Shown here: positions 26,434-35,882 of the stretch, piece by piece
How the letters are laid out: every line of letters starts with the position of its first letter
Position numbering within the stretch: the first letter of the stretch is position 1
NCBI GenBank assembly: GCA_024697645.1
Contig: JAILFH010000026.1
Location: 1-62,485, forward strand
Source: Prevotella sp.
GTDB taxonomy: Bacteria > Bacteroidota > Bacteroidia > Bacteroidales > Bacteroidaceae
Length of the DNA: 62,485 nt
Direction of reading: 5' to 3'
Position numbers and translations under genes: made by a program
The notes under the pieces: model-generated
The model's database searches: none
What the model saw: only the letters and a program-made list of their open reading frames with translations
What the model was told of the DNA's origin: nothing

Positions 26434-27549
26434 TTATTTTGCCAAGTGGCGATAGTATTCGCAGGCAGCAAGGAGGAATGCTCCTGTACCAAAATTGGTC
26501 ACCGACTTTTGGTTGACAACTTGTCCAGGAATAGCCTTCTCGCCTATAGGTTGCACATAACCTACCGTTCCATCAGGTTGCAGTGCAATTGTGGCCAGAT
26601 ATTCCCATGCCTTGTCGGCAACAGGCTGATATTTCTTAGCATCCAGAACTCCATTGTTAATGCCCCATTGCAAACCATAGCAGAATAATGCCGTACCAGA
26701 AGTCTCACGGCCTGGAGCCTGCTCAGGATCGAGCATTGAGCGTGTCCAGTAGCCTTCTTCCTGCTGACATGCAGCAACCGCAGCGGCTTGCTTCTTGTAG
26801 AATTCAACATACTGCTTACGATGCTTGTGTTTCTTTGGGAGATCCTTCAGCACTTTTGCAAAGGCTGCAAGCACCCAACCGTCACCACGAGCCCAGAAAT
26901 CCTTCTTTCCGTTAGCCGTAGTATGTTTCGGATAGACATATTTGCCGTCACGGAAGTAGAGACCTGTTTCCTCATCGTACATGATAGAATTGGCAAATTC
27001 CCAGTTCTCGTGCATTTTGTTGAGATACTTCTCATCGCCAGTCAGTTTATACATCTTTGTCATGACAGGCATCACCATATAGAGGGCATCAGCCCACCAC
27101 CAGAAATCAGCATCTTTGGAGTCAGCCTCGAATCCCATCACTTCGCGCGCGCGTTCAGTTTTATATTCAGCAGGGAAAACAGTATTCAAATCCAGATAGG
27201 TCTGGAAACAAATCTGCCAATCGCCGAAAAGCACGTGCTGCATAGACTCTCCGTACTGCTTGTATTTCCACTTCGATGAATCTTTTTCTCGTGCGCCCTG
27301 CCAGTGGTTTCTGTCAGCCCATTCCTTTGAATAGTTCAGCCACGACAGGTTCCCAAACGTGAAGAAAGCCTCCATGTTTCCGGTGTGATAGACAGCCGGA
27401 TCCCAAAACGAACGTTCTTGCTCATGGTTCATCTGCCATGTGTTATTCACTTTGTATACAATGTCGCGAACCTCTTGTTTGGTCCACTCTTTTGACTGCA
27501 CTGAAAGGGCGCAGATTATGGCTAATGCCAACAATACAGTTTTTCTCAT
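26434..27549 (-). CDS. Unsaturated rhamnogalacturonyl hydrolase, GH105 (YteR/RhiN type)
   Basis: 371 residues with a signal peptide (1-19). The (alpha/alpha)6 barrel markers are WWWADALYMVMPVM, FWARGDGWVLAAFAKVL, RSMLDPEQAPGRETSGTA and NFGTGAFLLAACEY. The Asp in WADAL and the WARGDGW motif correspond to the catalytic and sugar-binding positions in GH88/GH105. It should hydrate and release the unsaturated galacturonic acid end left by rhamnogalacturonan lyases. It is 51 bp after DUF2264 in the same operon. Confidence 0.92.
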   Translation of the reverse strand: MRKTVLLALAIICALSVQSKEWTKQEVRDIVYKVNNTWQMNHEQERSFWDPAVYHTGNMEAFFTFGNLSWLNYSKEWADRNHWQGAREKDSSKWKYKQYGESMQHVLFGDWQICFQTYLDLNTVFPAEYKTERAREVMGFEADSKDADFWWWADALYMVMPVMTKMYKLTGDEKYLNKMHENWEFANSIMYDEETGLYFRDGKYVYPKHTTANGKKDFWARGDGWVLAAFAKVLKDLPKKHKHRKQYVEFYKKQAAAVAACQQEEGYWTRSMLDPEQAPGRETSGTALFCYGLQWGINNGVLDAKKYQPVADKAWEYLATIALQPDGTVGYVQPIGEKAIPGQVVNQKSVTNFGTGAFLLAACEYYRHLAK

Positions 27550-27600
27550 TATCTTGTGATTTTTTATTTCTTTAAATTCAATTATCTTGTTTGCAATTTT

Positions 27601-28875
27601 TTACCACTTATCTCTTGTTTGAATGTCGTCACTCCAGCGATGGTCTTTCGGGAATGGTTTCCCGTTCCAGGCTTTCACCTGAGTCCACTCTTCAGCAGGG
27701 CAAGTCCAGAAATCGTGGCCGGCAGGTAGTCCAAGTGGCATGAAAGTCAATGATGCCATATAGAGCGAACCATTATTTGTGTACCAATCGGCTGTTCCTG
27801 GTTGCGAGCCGCAGAATCCAATGGTGAGATAACCACCTTCGTTGTAATTGTTCTGATAGTCCCACATACGATGAAGAACAGCAGTCAAAGCGGCACGTAC
27901 CTGTCCATTGCTCAGGTCTTTTGGCAGGGTCTGATACCAAGCCATGAGTGCCAAGGGCTGCATTGCTGCTGTACGATAGGGCGTAGAACGTCCGATGACG
28001 GGGAAGGTTCCCCCGGGTGAAATGAATCGTTCGAGTATGATGGCAAATTTCTGGGCACGCTTCAGTTCGCGGTCCCAGTATTTCTTATAATCCAGACGGG
28101 TGTTGGCCTTTGCGTCGACCATAGCCTGCAGAGTTTCCAGATACATGGCGTGGAAAACATAACTGGTATAATAGTCAAAGGCAAACACGGGACCATCAGC
28201 ATACCAACCGTCGCCCACATACCATTCTTCAACTTTACGGCAGGCAGTGTTCACACGGAATTCGTCGTACTCCGCACCAGCCTTGGCAAGGAAACTTTCA
28301 ATCTCGGAAGAGAACAGGTACCAGTTGGTATAGGGTGGGTCAACACGGCGCAATTGTGTGAATTCCTCGAAATAGCGTTTCTTTGTTATGTCGTCAAGTG
28401 GCACCCATAAAGCCTCATAGGCACGAAGGAACGATTCTGCTACATATGCCGCATCTACCAAAGCCTGCCCATGTCCTCGCCAAGCAAGATAGTCCGGACT
28501 TGAAGGGTCGACTGCATTTTTATAGGCAGCCAATGCCCACTCACGCAACTGATGGCGTTGTTGACCTTCTGCTGTGTCATCATCAGGAAGTGATAGCCAA
28601 GGAGCAATGCCTGCCATTAGTCGGCCAAAGGTTTCCATGTAGGCAACCTTTTTAGAACGACCATCCCAATTGGGGCTGACTTCCAGTTGCATATTCTTCT
28701 GCAACTCACCCTTTGCCATATTCTCTAACACGGGTTGAGCCATTTTGTAAGCCTGTGAACACCAATACTCGCGGTCAGTCATCGGCTTTACCTTCTGCTT
28801 TTTCTTCGCCATTCCCGCAGCAGGAATAAGTAGAAGTAAAGTGACCCAAAGGGCTTTCATCAGGAATCTTTTCAT
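27601..28875 (-). CDS. DUF2264 family protein, secreted
   Basis: 424 residues from the ATG at 28875, which gives a signal peptide (MKRFLMKALWVTLLLLIPAA). DUF2264 motifs include YNLASYWCA-type DREYWCSQAY, NWDGRSKKVAYMETFGRLMAGIAPWL, NWYLFSSEIE, GDGWYADGPVFAFDYY and IGRSTPYRTAAMQPLALMAW. The fold is an (alpha/alpha)6 barrel related to glycoside hydrolases and lyases; the substrate is unproven. It is first in the operon behind a near-consensus promoter (28909-28940). Its neighbours suggest action on uronate- or rhamnose-containing glycans. Confidence 0.88.
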   Translation of the reverse strand: MKRFLMKALWVTLLLLIPAAGMAKKKQKVKPMTDREYWCSQAYKMAQPVLENMAKGELQKNMQLEVSPNWDGRSKKVAYMETFGRLMAGIAPWLSLPDDDTAEGQQRHQLREWALAAYKNAVDPSSPDYLAWRGHGQALVDAAYVAESFLRAYEALWVPLDDITKKRYFEEFTQLRRVDPPYTNWYLFSSEIESFLAKAGAEYDEFRVNTACRKVEEWYVGDGWYADGPVFAFDYYTSYVFHAMYLETLQAMVDAKANTRLDYKKYWDRELKRAQKFAIILERFISPGGTFPVIGRSTPYRTAAMQPLALMAWYQTLPKDLSNGQVRAALTAVLHRMWDYQNNYNEGGYLTIGFCGSQPGTADWYTNNGSLYMASLTFMPLGLPAGHDFWTCPAEEWTQVKAWNGKPFPKDHRWSDDIQTRDKW

Positions 28876-28908
28876 GATAGTATTTATTTCTTGTTTGGTG
28901 ATTTGGTA

Positions 28909-28940
28909 CAAAATTACAAACTTTTTTTGAATTTAACAAA
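28909..28940 (-). promoter_or_regulatory. Promoter of the DUF2264-GH105-GT-GH78 operon
   Basis: The minus strand reads TTTG (28937-28940), 20 bp, then TAATTTTG (28909-28916): a near-perfect Bacteroidetes vegetative promoter. No regulator gene lies nearby. Confidence 0.75.
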
Positions 28941-28960
28941 TAATCGGGAAAAGAAGACCT

Positions 28961-29548
28961 TTAATCTGGTAATAGAAGTTTCCGATAGATTGCTATTGTT
29001 TCATCATGGATGATAGGCGGCAACAGCCTGCGAACAGGCCGATTCTCGCGAATTCTTTGTCGGATTTCGGAACTGCTGTAACGATAAAGGCGAGTATTGA
29101 TGAGACAAACTGTAGGCGGTATTGTTTCAGCATTGATAGGCGAACCTTCCCGAGGATAAACAAGGATAGGATAGTTAGCCAGGATGTCGTCGGCATGGTA
29201 CCATCGGTTGAAGGCCAGCCAGTTGTCGGCTCCAATGATGAGTGAGAATTCGTGTTCGGGATAGTCGCGGGAAAGAGCCTGAAGCGTGTCCCATGAATAA
29301 GATGGAATAGGTAAGTGGAATTCATAGTCGGACGCCACTAAATGAGGTTCCGCTGAAAGTGCCAAACGAGTAAGGTGGAGTCGCTGCTCGTCGTCGAGCA
29401 GGTCGGTAGCAGCCTGTTTGAAAGGATTCTGGGGCGTGACAAGAAACCACACTTCGTCAAGTTTGGTTTTTCGGAGAATCTGCTTAGCCAGAGCGATATG
29501 CCCCCGATGGATTGGGTTAAAGGAACCGCCGTAGATACCGATGTGCAT
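28961..29548 (-). CDS. nadD: Nicotinate-nucleotide adenylyltransferase
   Basis: 195 residues. The nucleotidyltransferase start is GIYGGSFNPIHRGHIALAKQ (4-23), followed by TPQNPFKQ, SLIIGADNWLAF and the C-terminal YSSSEIRQRIRENRPVRRLLP with the ISSTxIR-like motif. It adenylates nicotinate mononucleotide in NAD synthesis. It is third in the yicC-gmk-nadD run. Confidence 0.96.
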   Translation of the reverse strand: MHIGIYGGSFNPIHRGHIALAKQILRKTKLDEVWFLVTPQNPFKQAATDLLDDEQRLHLTRLALSAEPHLVASDYEFHLPIPSYSWDTLQALSRDYPEHEFSLIIGADNWLAFNRWYHADDILANYPILVYPREGSPINAETIPPTVCLINTRLYRYSSSEIRQRIRENRPVRRLLPPIIHDETIAIYRKLLLPD

Positions 29549-29637
29549 AATTCAGGTTGCTAGTTTTAGGTCTATCCCATTTACTTGGTGCCAACGAGCA
29601 TATTAAAAGTCAGCACCTATCAGGATTTCTATGAATC

Positions 29638-30231
29638 TTACTTTTTGTTCAGGAATTCCGAAACGATAGAGAATGCTTCTGCCTTGGCGACATCGAGGTC
29701 GTCGTTGACGAGAATGCGGTCGAATTGTGTGGCGAAGGTCATCTCGTATTCGGCTTTGGCCAGACGTTCTTCAATTGCCTCAGGAGTATCTGTTGCTCGT
29801 CCCAAAAGACGACGGCGCAGTTCTTCGACCGAAGGCGGTTGAATGAAAAGCGAAAGGGCTTCGTCTCCATAATGCTTCTTGATGTTGATACCACCTTTCA
29901 CGTCCACATCGAACACAACATTCTGCCCTGCTTCCTGCTGACGAACTACCTGTTCCTTCAGAGTTCCGTAGAAGCGATCGTTGTAAACCTCTTCATACTC
30001 AAGAAATTCGTCGCGCTCAATCTTTGCACGAAATTCCTCGGGAGTAAGGAAGAAGTATTCAACTCCGTTCTTCTCCTGACCACGAGGAGCACGGCTGGTG
30101 CAAGAGATGGAGAATGCCAGTCGCAGTTCTGGATGTTCCTGCATGAGCCAGTTTACGATAGTTGATTTTCCGCTGCCCGATGGAGCACTGACAATAATCA
30201 GCCGACCACGATTCTTCTTTTTCTTTGCCAT
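29638..30231 (-). CDS. gmk: Guanylate kinase
   Basis: 197 residues from the ATG at 30231 (MAKKKKNRGR). The P-loop SAPSGSGKST is at 15-24, followed by ISCTSRAPRGQEKNGVEYFFLTPEEF and the DVDVKGGINIKKHY segment. It converts GMP to GDP with ATP. The lysine-rich start is unusual, but the kinase begins immediately after it. The gene sits 45 bp after yicC, a widely conserved neighbour. Confidence 0.96.
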   Translation of the reverse strand: MAKKKKNRGRLIIVSAPSGSGKSTIVNWLMQEHPELRLAFSISCTSRAPRGQEKNGVEYFFLTPEEFRAKIERDEFLEYEEVYNDRFYGTLKEQVVRQQEAGQNVVFDVDVKGGINIKKHYGDEALSLFIQPPSVEELRRRLLGRATDTPEAIEERLAKAEYEMTFATQFDRILVNDDLDVAKAEAFSIVSEFLNKK

Positions 30232-30276
30232 AGATTCTCTTTTATTTAATGAAAGAAATAGACAAAACTTTCCCAA

Positions 30277-31155
30277 TTAAAGTGCATTCAGCACTTGTTC
30301 CTTGATTTGCTCCAACTCGTCTTTCATCATCACGACAAGATTCTGCATCTCGGCCAGATTCGACTTAGAACCCGTTGTGTTAATCTCGCGACCCATTTCC
30401 TGAGCGATGAACCCGAGTTTCTTGCCAACTCCATGACCTTCTTCGTTCATGGTCTCACGGAAATACTTCAGGTGGTTGGCCAGACGCTGTTTCTCCTCAC
30501 TGATGTCGAGTTTTTCGATATAGTAAATGAGTTCCTGCTCAAGACGGTTTTTGTCATAGTCTACCTCTGGTATTCCTTTGAGTCCCTCAATGATGCGCTG
30601 ACGAATCTTCTCCACACGCGATTTCTCGTAAGGCTCAATCTGTTCCATCAGTGCTGCAATATTGTTGATTTTCTCAGTGAATTTCTTCTGTAAGGCAGCC
30701 CCTTCCTGACGGCGGAACTCTGCCAATTGCTGAAGCGCTTCTTCAATGGCTTTACTAGCGGCAGCCCATTCTTCATCGTCGAGGACTTCGGCTTCAGTGC
30801 GGGTGGTGACATCGGGCAAGCGCATGATAGTTTGCAACCAGTCTTGTGGTTCAGGAATGCCTGTCTGAGCCACGATAGCCTTCAACTGCTGATAATAATT
30901 CTCAACAATGGCAGTATTGATGGGGGTGGCATCAGTGCCAGCATCTTTTTCAATCCAGATGGCGAATTCCACTTTTCCGCGTTCAACACTCTTCGCAACC
31001 ATTTGGCGAATTTCCATTTCCTTCTCACGATAGAGTGGTGCAATACGCGTAGACAGGTCGAGTTGCTTGGAGTTGAGCGACTTCACTTCAACGTTGATTT
31101 TCTTCTCTTTGTAGGTTACAATTGCCTTGCCGTAACCCGTCATTGATAGTATCAT
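30277..31155 (-). CDS. yicC: YicC family endoribonuclease
   Basis: 292 residues. The start MTGYGKAIVTYKEKKINVEV is diagnostic, as is the C-terminal GKKLGFIAQEMGREINTTGSKS (split here by its helix) before a Glu-rich region. In E. coli the protein is an endoribonuclease linked to sRNA turnover; metal-binding acidic residues are conserved in the C-terminal half. First gene of yicC-gmk-nadD, with a -7 box at 31182-31189. Confidence 0.94.
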   Translation of the reverse strand: MILSMTGYGKAIVTYKEKKINVEVKSLNSKQLDLSTRIAPLYREKEMEIRQMVAKSVERGKVEFAIWIEKDAGTDATPINTAIVENYYQQLKAIVAQTGIPEPQDWLQTIMRLPDVTTRTEAEVLDDEEWAAASKAIEEALQQLAEFRRQEGAALQKKFTEKINNIAALMEQIEPYEKSRVEKIRQRIIEGLKGIPEVDYDKNRLEQELIYYIEKLDISEEKQRLANHLKYFRETMNEEGHGVGKKLGFIAQEMGREINTTGSKSNLAEMQNLVVMMKDELEQIKEQVLNAL

Positions 31156-31181
31156 AATAGTTTTTATTCGTTAAATTTCTG

Positions 31182-31189
31182 CAAAAGTA
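31182..31189 (-). promoter_or_regulatory. -7 box of yicC-gmk-nadD
   Basis: The minus strand reads TACTTTTG, about 27 nt before the yicC ATG. Confidence 0.5.
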
Positions 31190-31211
31190 CTAATTTCCCA
31201 CGAAAAATCCG

Positions 31212-31219
31212 TAAATTTG
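31212..31219 (+). promoter_or_regulatory. -7 box of tsaB
   Basis: TAAATTTG lies 29 nt before the ATG at 31248, divergent to the yicC promoter. Confidence 0.5.
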
Positions 31220-31247
31220 CACGTTAATTAAGACGAAATTACGAAAA

Positions 31248-31940
31248 ATGTCGAGTATATTGCATATTGAAACGAGCACTGACGTGTGTTCTGTAGCCAT
31301 TAGCAAAGACGGAGTCTGCCTTTTTGAACGCGTAGACCATGAAGGGCATAATCATGCCGTCAAAGCAGGCGTATTCGTCGATGAGGCCTTGTCTTATGCT
31401 GATGCTCAGTTGATGGATCTCGATGCTGTGGCCGTGAGTTGTGGTCCTGGTAGTTACACAGGATTACGAGTTGGCGTCTCTATGGCAAAAGGCGTTTGCT
31501 ACGGTCGAAACTTGCCACTTATTAGTGTGCCCACGCTGAAGTTGCTCTGTGTTCCAGTACTTTTGCGGGAGAAGGTGAAAGAAGAGGATGCTCTTTTGTG
31601 TCCGATGATTGATGCTCGCCGTATGGAGGTCTACGCTCAGTTGTTCGACCGTTCTCTCCGTGAAATAAGACCCACGCAGGCAGATGTAGTTGATGCTGAT
31701 ACCTATCGGCAGTGGCTTGATGAACGTCCAGTTTACTTCTTTGGCAATGGTGCGGCGAAGTGCATGGAAACTATCAATCATCCAAATGGCCATCTGATAG
31801 AGGGTGTTGACCCTCTGGCGCGCTGGATGTTCCCATTGGCCGAACGCAAGTTCTTTGGACAAGAGTTTGAGGACGTTGCCTATTTCGTGCCATTCTATTT
31901 GAAAGACTTTGTGGCAAAAATGCCGAAGAAGTTGCTGTAA
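31248..31940 (+). CDS. tsaB: tRNA threonylcarbamoyladenosine biosynthesis protein TsaB
   Basis: 230 residues. ASKHA-fold start LHIETSTDVCSVAISKDG and the family motif SCGPGSYTGLRVGVSMAKG (about 64-82). It lacks a metal-binding catalytic site and acts as the scaffold partner of TsaD in t6A synthesis on ANN-decoding tRNAs. It heads a plus-strand run with DUF4290, murA, rimM and dxr. Confidence 0.94.
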   Translation: MSSILHIETSTDVCSVAISKDGVCLFERVDHEGHNHAVKAGVFVDEALSYADAQLMDLDAVAVSCGPGSYTGLRVGVSMAKGVCYGRNLPLISVPTLKLLCVPVLLREKVKEEDALLCPMIDARRMEVYAQLFDRSLREIRPTQADVVDADTYRQWLDERPVYFFGNGAAKCMETINHPNGHLIEGVDPLARWMFPLAERKFFGQEFEDVAYFVPFYLKDFVAKMPKKLL

Positions 31941-31977
31941 TAATTTATACTCAGAAAAATTTGAAAATCCATAAATA

Positions 31978-32577
31978 ATGAACATCGAAGGATTAGACTA
32001 CAACACCCAACGTGAGCGGCTCGTACTTCCTGAATACGGACGCGAGATACAGCGCATGGTCGATCATGCTGTGTCGCTCCCAGACAAGAATGAGCGACAG
32101 CGCTGTGCTGAAACTATCGTGAATATCATGGATCGTATGTTTCCGCAAAACAGGCAGAATGCTGACTATAAGCATAAACTTTGGGACCATCTGGCTTTGA
32201 TGTCTGATTTCAAGTTAGACATTGACTGGCCTTTTGACGTGCAGCAGGCACATCAGATTACATCGAAGCCCGAGCCTCTTGCCTATCCGATGCAGGACAA
32301 TCCTGTGCGCCATTATGGCAGTATGGTCTTTGAGTTGTTCGAACAACTGAAGAACATGCCGGCAGGAGACGAACGTGATGAACTTGTGCGTATTACTGCT
32401 AATCAGATGAAACGCAACCTCATGCAGTGGAGCCACGGTTCGTCTGATGACGAGAAGGTTGCAAGCGATCTCGCTCGTTTCACAGACGGCGTTATCCAAC
32501 TCGATCTCTCAACGTTTAAGTTTGACAAGATTGATTTTAGGGAGGTAGAACCCAAAACGAAAAAGAAAAAGCGCTAA
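31978..32577 (+). CDS. DUF4290 family protein
   Basis: 199 residues. Typical start GLDYNTQRERLVLPEYGREIQ and centre HKLWDHLALMSDFKLDIDWP, then QMKRNLMQWS. It ends in a basic tail (KTKKKKR). A Bacteroidetes-restricted cytoplasmic family, usually adjacent to murA and rimM as here. Function unknown. The basic tail could bind nucleic acid, but nothing else supports that. Confidence 0.88.
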   Translation: MNIEGLDYNTQRERLVLPEYGREIQRMVDHAVSLPDKNERQRCAETIVNIMDRMFPQNRQNADYKHKLWDHLALMSDFKLDIDWPFDVQQAHQITSKPEPLAYPMQDNPVRHYGSMVFELFEQLKNMPAGDERDELVRITANQMKRNLMQWSHGSSDDEKVASDLARFTDGVIQLDLSTFKFDKIDFREVEPKTKKKKR

Positions 32578-32728
32578 GGATTTCTTTGTGCTCCATTCTT
32601 GAAGGTTTTGAATCATCACATTATGGGATTTCAAGGTGAATCAATCTGCACTAACGGCAATCTCTTTTTTATTATAGGAGAAAAATACCGCAGGTGTACA
32701 ATTTGTAAATCTATAAAATCTGAAATAA

Positions 32729-34039
32729 GTGGAATCATTCATCATTGAAGGCGGACGACAACTCAGTGGGTGCATTACCCCACAGGGCGCAAAAAACGAA
32801 GCCCTGCAGGTGATAAGTGCCACTCTGCTTACTAGCGACAAGGTTCGCATAAAGAACATTCCTGACATCCTCGACGTAAACAACCTCATCAAGTTGCTCA
32901 AGGATATGGGCGTATATGTGAAGCGGAATGCAGATCACGATTATACGTTTCAGGCTGTAGAGTTGAACCTCGATTATCTGCAGAGCGACGAATTTGTGCG
33001 GAAATGCGCATCTTTGCGTGGCTCGGTGCTCACCATTGGCCCTTTGCTTGGGCGCTTTGGCAAGGCAGTCATTGCAGAGCCTGGTGGAGATAAGATTGGC
33101 CGCCGAAGACTTGATACACACTTCTTGGGATTCAAGCATCTTGGTGCTAAATTCGTACACGAAGAAGAGCGTAATGTCTACAACATCGAGGCGAAGAAAC
33201 TGAAAGGTTGCTACATGTTGCTCGATGAGGCTTCAATCACTGGTACGGCTAATGTTATCATGGCCTCAGTGATGGCTGAGGGAACGACAACCATTTATAA
33301 TGCAGCCTGCGAACCTTACATCCAGCAACTCTGTCATTTGCTCAATGCAATGGGCGCACAGATTTCTGGAATTGCTTCCAATTTGCTCACTATCGTTGGC
33401 GTGAAGCAATTGCATGGTGCTGAGCACACGATTCTGCCTGATATGATTGAAGTTGGTTCGTTTATAGGTATGGCGGCTATGGTGGGCGACGGTATTACTA
33501 TTAAGAATGTGTCGCTTAGAAATCTGGGAATTATCCCTGATGCCTTCCGACGTCTGGGAATCAAAATCAAGGAAGATGGCGATGACCTTTTCATTCCGCG
33601 TCAGCCACATTACGCAGTGGAGTCTTTTATTGACGGAACGATGATGACCTTTGCCGATGCCCCTTGGCCTGGACTTACGCCCGACCTGCTTTCCGTCTTA
33701 CTCGTTGTCGCTACTCAGGCTCGCGGAACTGTGCTTATCCATCAGAAAATGTTCGAGAGTCGTCTATTCTTTGTGGATAAACTCATCGACATGGGTGCAC
33801 AGATTATCCTCTGCGATCCTCATCGTGCTGTTGTGGTAGGTCACGACCGGAAAATCAGATTGCGTGCTGGCCGTATGACCAGTCCTGATATTCGAGCCGG
33901 TATTGCCTTGCTGATTGCTGCCCTTTCGGCAAATGGTACCAGCCGCATTGCAAATATTGCACAGATTGACCGAGGCTATGAGGATATTGAAAATCGTCTC
34001 AACGCCCTTGGTGCCAAAATCACTCGTATAGATGATTAA
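32729..34039 (+). CDS. murA: UDP-N-acetylglucosamine 1-carboxyvinyltransferase, Asp active-site variant
   Basis: 436 residues with a GTG start at 32729, chosen because the family begins right there (ESFIIEGGRQLSG). Lys22-Asn23 (QGAKNEAL) bind PEP. The loop that normally carries the catalytic Cys115 (E. coli numbering) reads PGGDKIGRRRLDTH, with Asp121 in place of Cys. DNA codons 33085-33093 confirm Gly-Gly-Asp. It makes the enolpyruvyl-UDP-GlcNAc precursor of peptidoglycan. Asp at this site is known to give fosfomycin insensitivity while preserving activity. The gene overlaps rimM by 8 bp. Confidence 0.96.
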   Translation: MESFIIEGGRQLSGCITPQGAKNEALQVISATLLTSDKVRIKNIPDILDVNNLIKLLKDMGVYVKRNADHDYTFQAVELNLDYLQSDEFVRKCASLRGSVLTIGPLLGRFGKAVIAEPGGDKIGRRRLDTHFLGFKHLGAKFVHEEERNVYNIEAKKLKGCYMLLDEASITGTANVIMASVMAEGTTTIYNAACEPYIQQLCHLLNAMGAQISGIASNLLTIVGVKQLHGAEHTILPDMIEVGSFIGMAAMVGDGITIKNVSLRNLGIIPDAFRRLGIKIKEDGDDLFIPRQPHYAVESFIDGTMMTFADAPWPGLTPDLLSVLLVVATQARGTVLIHQKMFESRLFFVDKLIDMGAQIILCDPHRAVVVGHDRKIRLRAGRMTSPDIRAGIALLIAALSANGTSRIANIAQIDRGYEDIENRLNALGAKITRIDD

Positions 34040-34553
34040 GCAAGAAGACGTTTTTCAGATTGGTCGCATCGGAAAACCGCATGGTGTGAAAGGTGAGGTG
34101 TCATTTCATTTCACCGATGACGTCTTTGACCGAGTTGAGTCGGAATATCTTATTCTTGAAGTAGACGGGATTCTTGTGCCATTCTTTATGGAGGAATATC
34201 GTTTTCGCAGTGATGAGACGGTGCTTGTGCATTTCTGCGACGTAGATACACAAGAACGAGCACGCGAACTCACGGGTTGCCCGGTTTTCTTCCTGCGCAG
34301 TGAGGTTCCTGTAGATGATGACGAACTCACCTGGGCTCAAATCATTGGCTTCTCAATCCTTGATGATGCTAAAGGCACCGAGGTAGGAACTCTTGCATCT
34401 GTCGATGACTCCACAATTAATACCCTTTTTGAAATACAAACGCCCGAGGGACAAAGCGTCTTGTTGCCGGCAAATGATGACCTTATTACTGATATTGACA
34501 CCGAGGCACGGACCATCAGCCTGATCATTCCTGATGGGCTACTCGAGTTGTAA
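34032..34553 (+). CDS. rimM: Ribosome maturation factor RimM
   Basis: 173 residues. The N-terminal domain has FQIGRIGKPHGVKGEV and a barrel; the PRC-like C-terminal domain has IIGFSILDDAKGTEVG and VLLPANDDLITDIDTEARTI. It assists late 30S assembly and binds S19. It starts inside the last codons of murA. Confidence 0.94.
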   Translation: MIKQEDVFQIGRIGKPHGVKGEVSFHFTDDVFDRVESEYLILEVDGILVPFFMEEYRFRSDETVLVHFCDVDTQERARELTGCPVFFLRSEVPVDDDELTWAQIIGFSILDDAKGTEVGTLASVDDSTINTLFEIQTPEGQSVLLPANDDLITDIDTEARTISLIIPDGLLEL

Positions 34554-34577
34554 AGATAAACGAAAGAATAGAAAATT

Positions 34578-35732
34578 ATGAACTCAATATGCATTCTTGG
34601 TTCTACTGGTTCGATTGGAACTCAGGCGCTTGACGTTATTTCTCAGCATCCTGATTGCTATGAGGTCTATGCCCTCACGGCAAACAATCGCGTAGAATTA
34701 CTGGCACAGCAGGCCCGTCAGTTTAATCCTGCTGCTGTAGTCATTGCCAATGAGGCTCGTTATGACGAACTGAAGGAACTCCTTGCCGATCGCCCCGATA
34801 TTAAGATTTATGCTGGTGCGAAGGCCCTTTGCGACATTGTTGAGGCAGGTCCCATTGATATGGTCCTTACGGCGATGGTTGGATTTTCGGGTTTAGAACC
34901 TACGATTCATGCCATTCGTGCAAGGAAGAAGATTTGTCTGGCCAATAAGGAGACACTTGTTGTGGCAGGAGAACTCATTTGTCAGTTGGCGGGTGAATTC
35001 CACGTTCCCATTCTTCCTGTCGATAGCGAACATTCTGCCATTTTCCAAAGCCTCGTAGGCGAGGGAGATAATGAAATAGAAAAGATTCTTCTCACTTGTT
35101 CGGGAGGTCCGTTCCGGAAATTCACGAAAGAACAATTGCAGACTGTCACCGCTGCCGATGCGCTGAAACATCCTACTTGGGATATGGGCGCTAAAATCAC
35201 GATTGATTCCGCAACGCTTATGAACAAAGGATTTGAGGTAATGGAAGCGCGTTGGCTTTTTGGTGTTCCTGCCGAGAAAATCCAGGTTCTCATTCATCCA
35301 CAATCGATAGTCCATTCTGCAGTGCAGTTTGTTGATGGTTCTGTGAAGGCACAACTTGGTGTTCCTGATATGCGACTACCAATTCAATATGCATTCTCTT
35401 TCCCGGAGCGAATCCATCTGAATGGTCCTCGTCTTGACTTGTTCAAGAGCCACGATCTGGAGTTTTTGGAACCCGATGTCGAGAAGTTTCGTTGCCTAAA
35501 GTTGGCATTCGAGGCTATTGATAGAGGCGGAAACATGCCTTGCATCGTCAATGCGGCCAATGAGATTGTTAATGAAGCATTCCGTCATAATCGTTGCTCT
35601 TTCCCGCAGATGGCCGACATTATTGGAGAAACTATGCAGCGTGCTTCGTTTAGTGCAACACCTACGCTCGAGACTTATCTCCAAACCGATTGTGAGGCTC
35701 GACGCATCGCATCAGAATTGCTTCCACAATAG
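34578..35732 (+). CDS. dxr: 1-deoxy-D-xylulose 5-phosphate reductoisomerase
   Basis: 384 residues. NADPH site ILGSTGSIGTQALDVI (5-20). Metal and substrate site PVDSEHSAIFQSL, with SCGGPF-like TCSGGPFRKF and WDMGAKITIDSATLMNKG. It makes MEP in the non-mevalonate isoprenoid pathway, so the organism uses MEP rather than mevalonate. Last gene of the run; a terminator follows at 35742. Confidence 0.97.
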   Translation: MNSICILGSTGSIGTQALDVISQHPDCYEVYALTANNRVELLAQQARQFNPAAVVIANEARYDELKELLADRPDIKIYAGAKALCDIVEAGPIDMVLTAMVGFSGLEPTIHAIRARKKICLANKETLVVAGELICQLAGEFHVPILPVDSEHSAIFQSLVGEGDNEIEKILLTCSGGPFRKFTKEQLQTVTAADALKHPTWDMGAKITIDSATLMNKGFEVMEARWLFGVPAEKIQVLIHPQSIVHSAVQFVDGSVKAQLGVPDMRLPIQYAFSFPERIHLNGPRLDLFKSHDLEFLEPDVEKFRCLKLAFEAIDRGGNMPCIVNAANEIVNEAFRHNRCSFPQMADIIGETMQRASFSATPTLETYLQTDCEARRIASELLPQ

Positions 35733-35741
35733 AATAAAAAG

Positions 35742-35771
35742 CAGGGTGACTATACGCAAATAGTCACCCTG
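35742..35771. terminator. Bidirectional-type hairpin between dxr and recO
   Basis: CAGGGTGACTAT (35742-35753) and ATAGTCACCCTG (35760-35771) form a perfect 12-bp stem with a 6-nt loop. It is flanked by A-rich sequence on the left and T-containing sequence on the right, so it can serve both convergent genes. Confidence 0.75.
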
Positions 35772-35882
35772 TTACCTTATTTATCTATATAGGCAATTAC
35801 CTTTTGCTCTTTTTAGTCCTTGTCTTTTGTTCGATATAAAATCAGCAAAGTGTTGATACTCAACGGTTTCCTCTTTGCTCGG

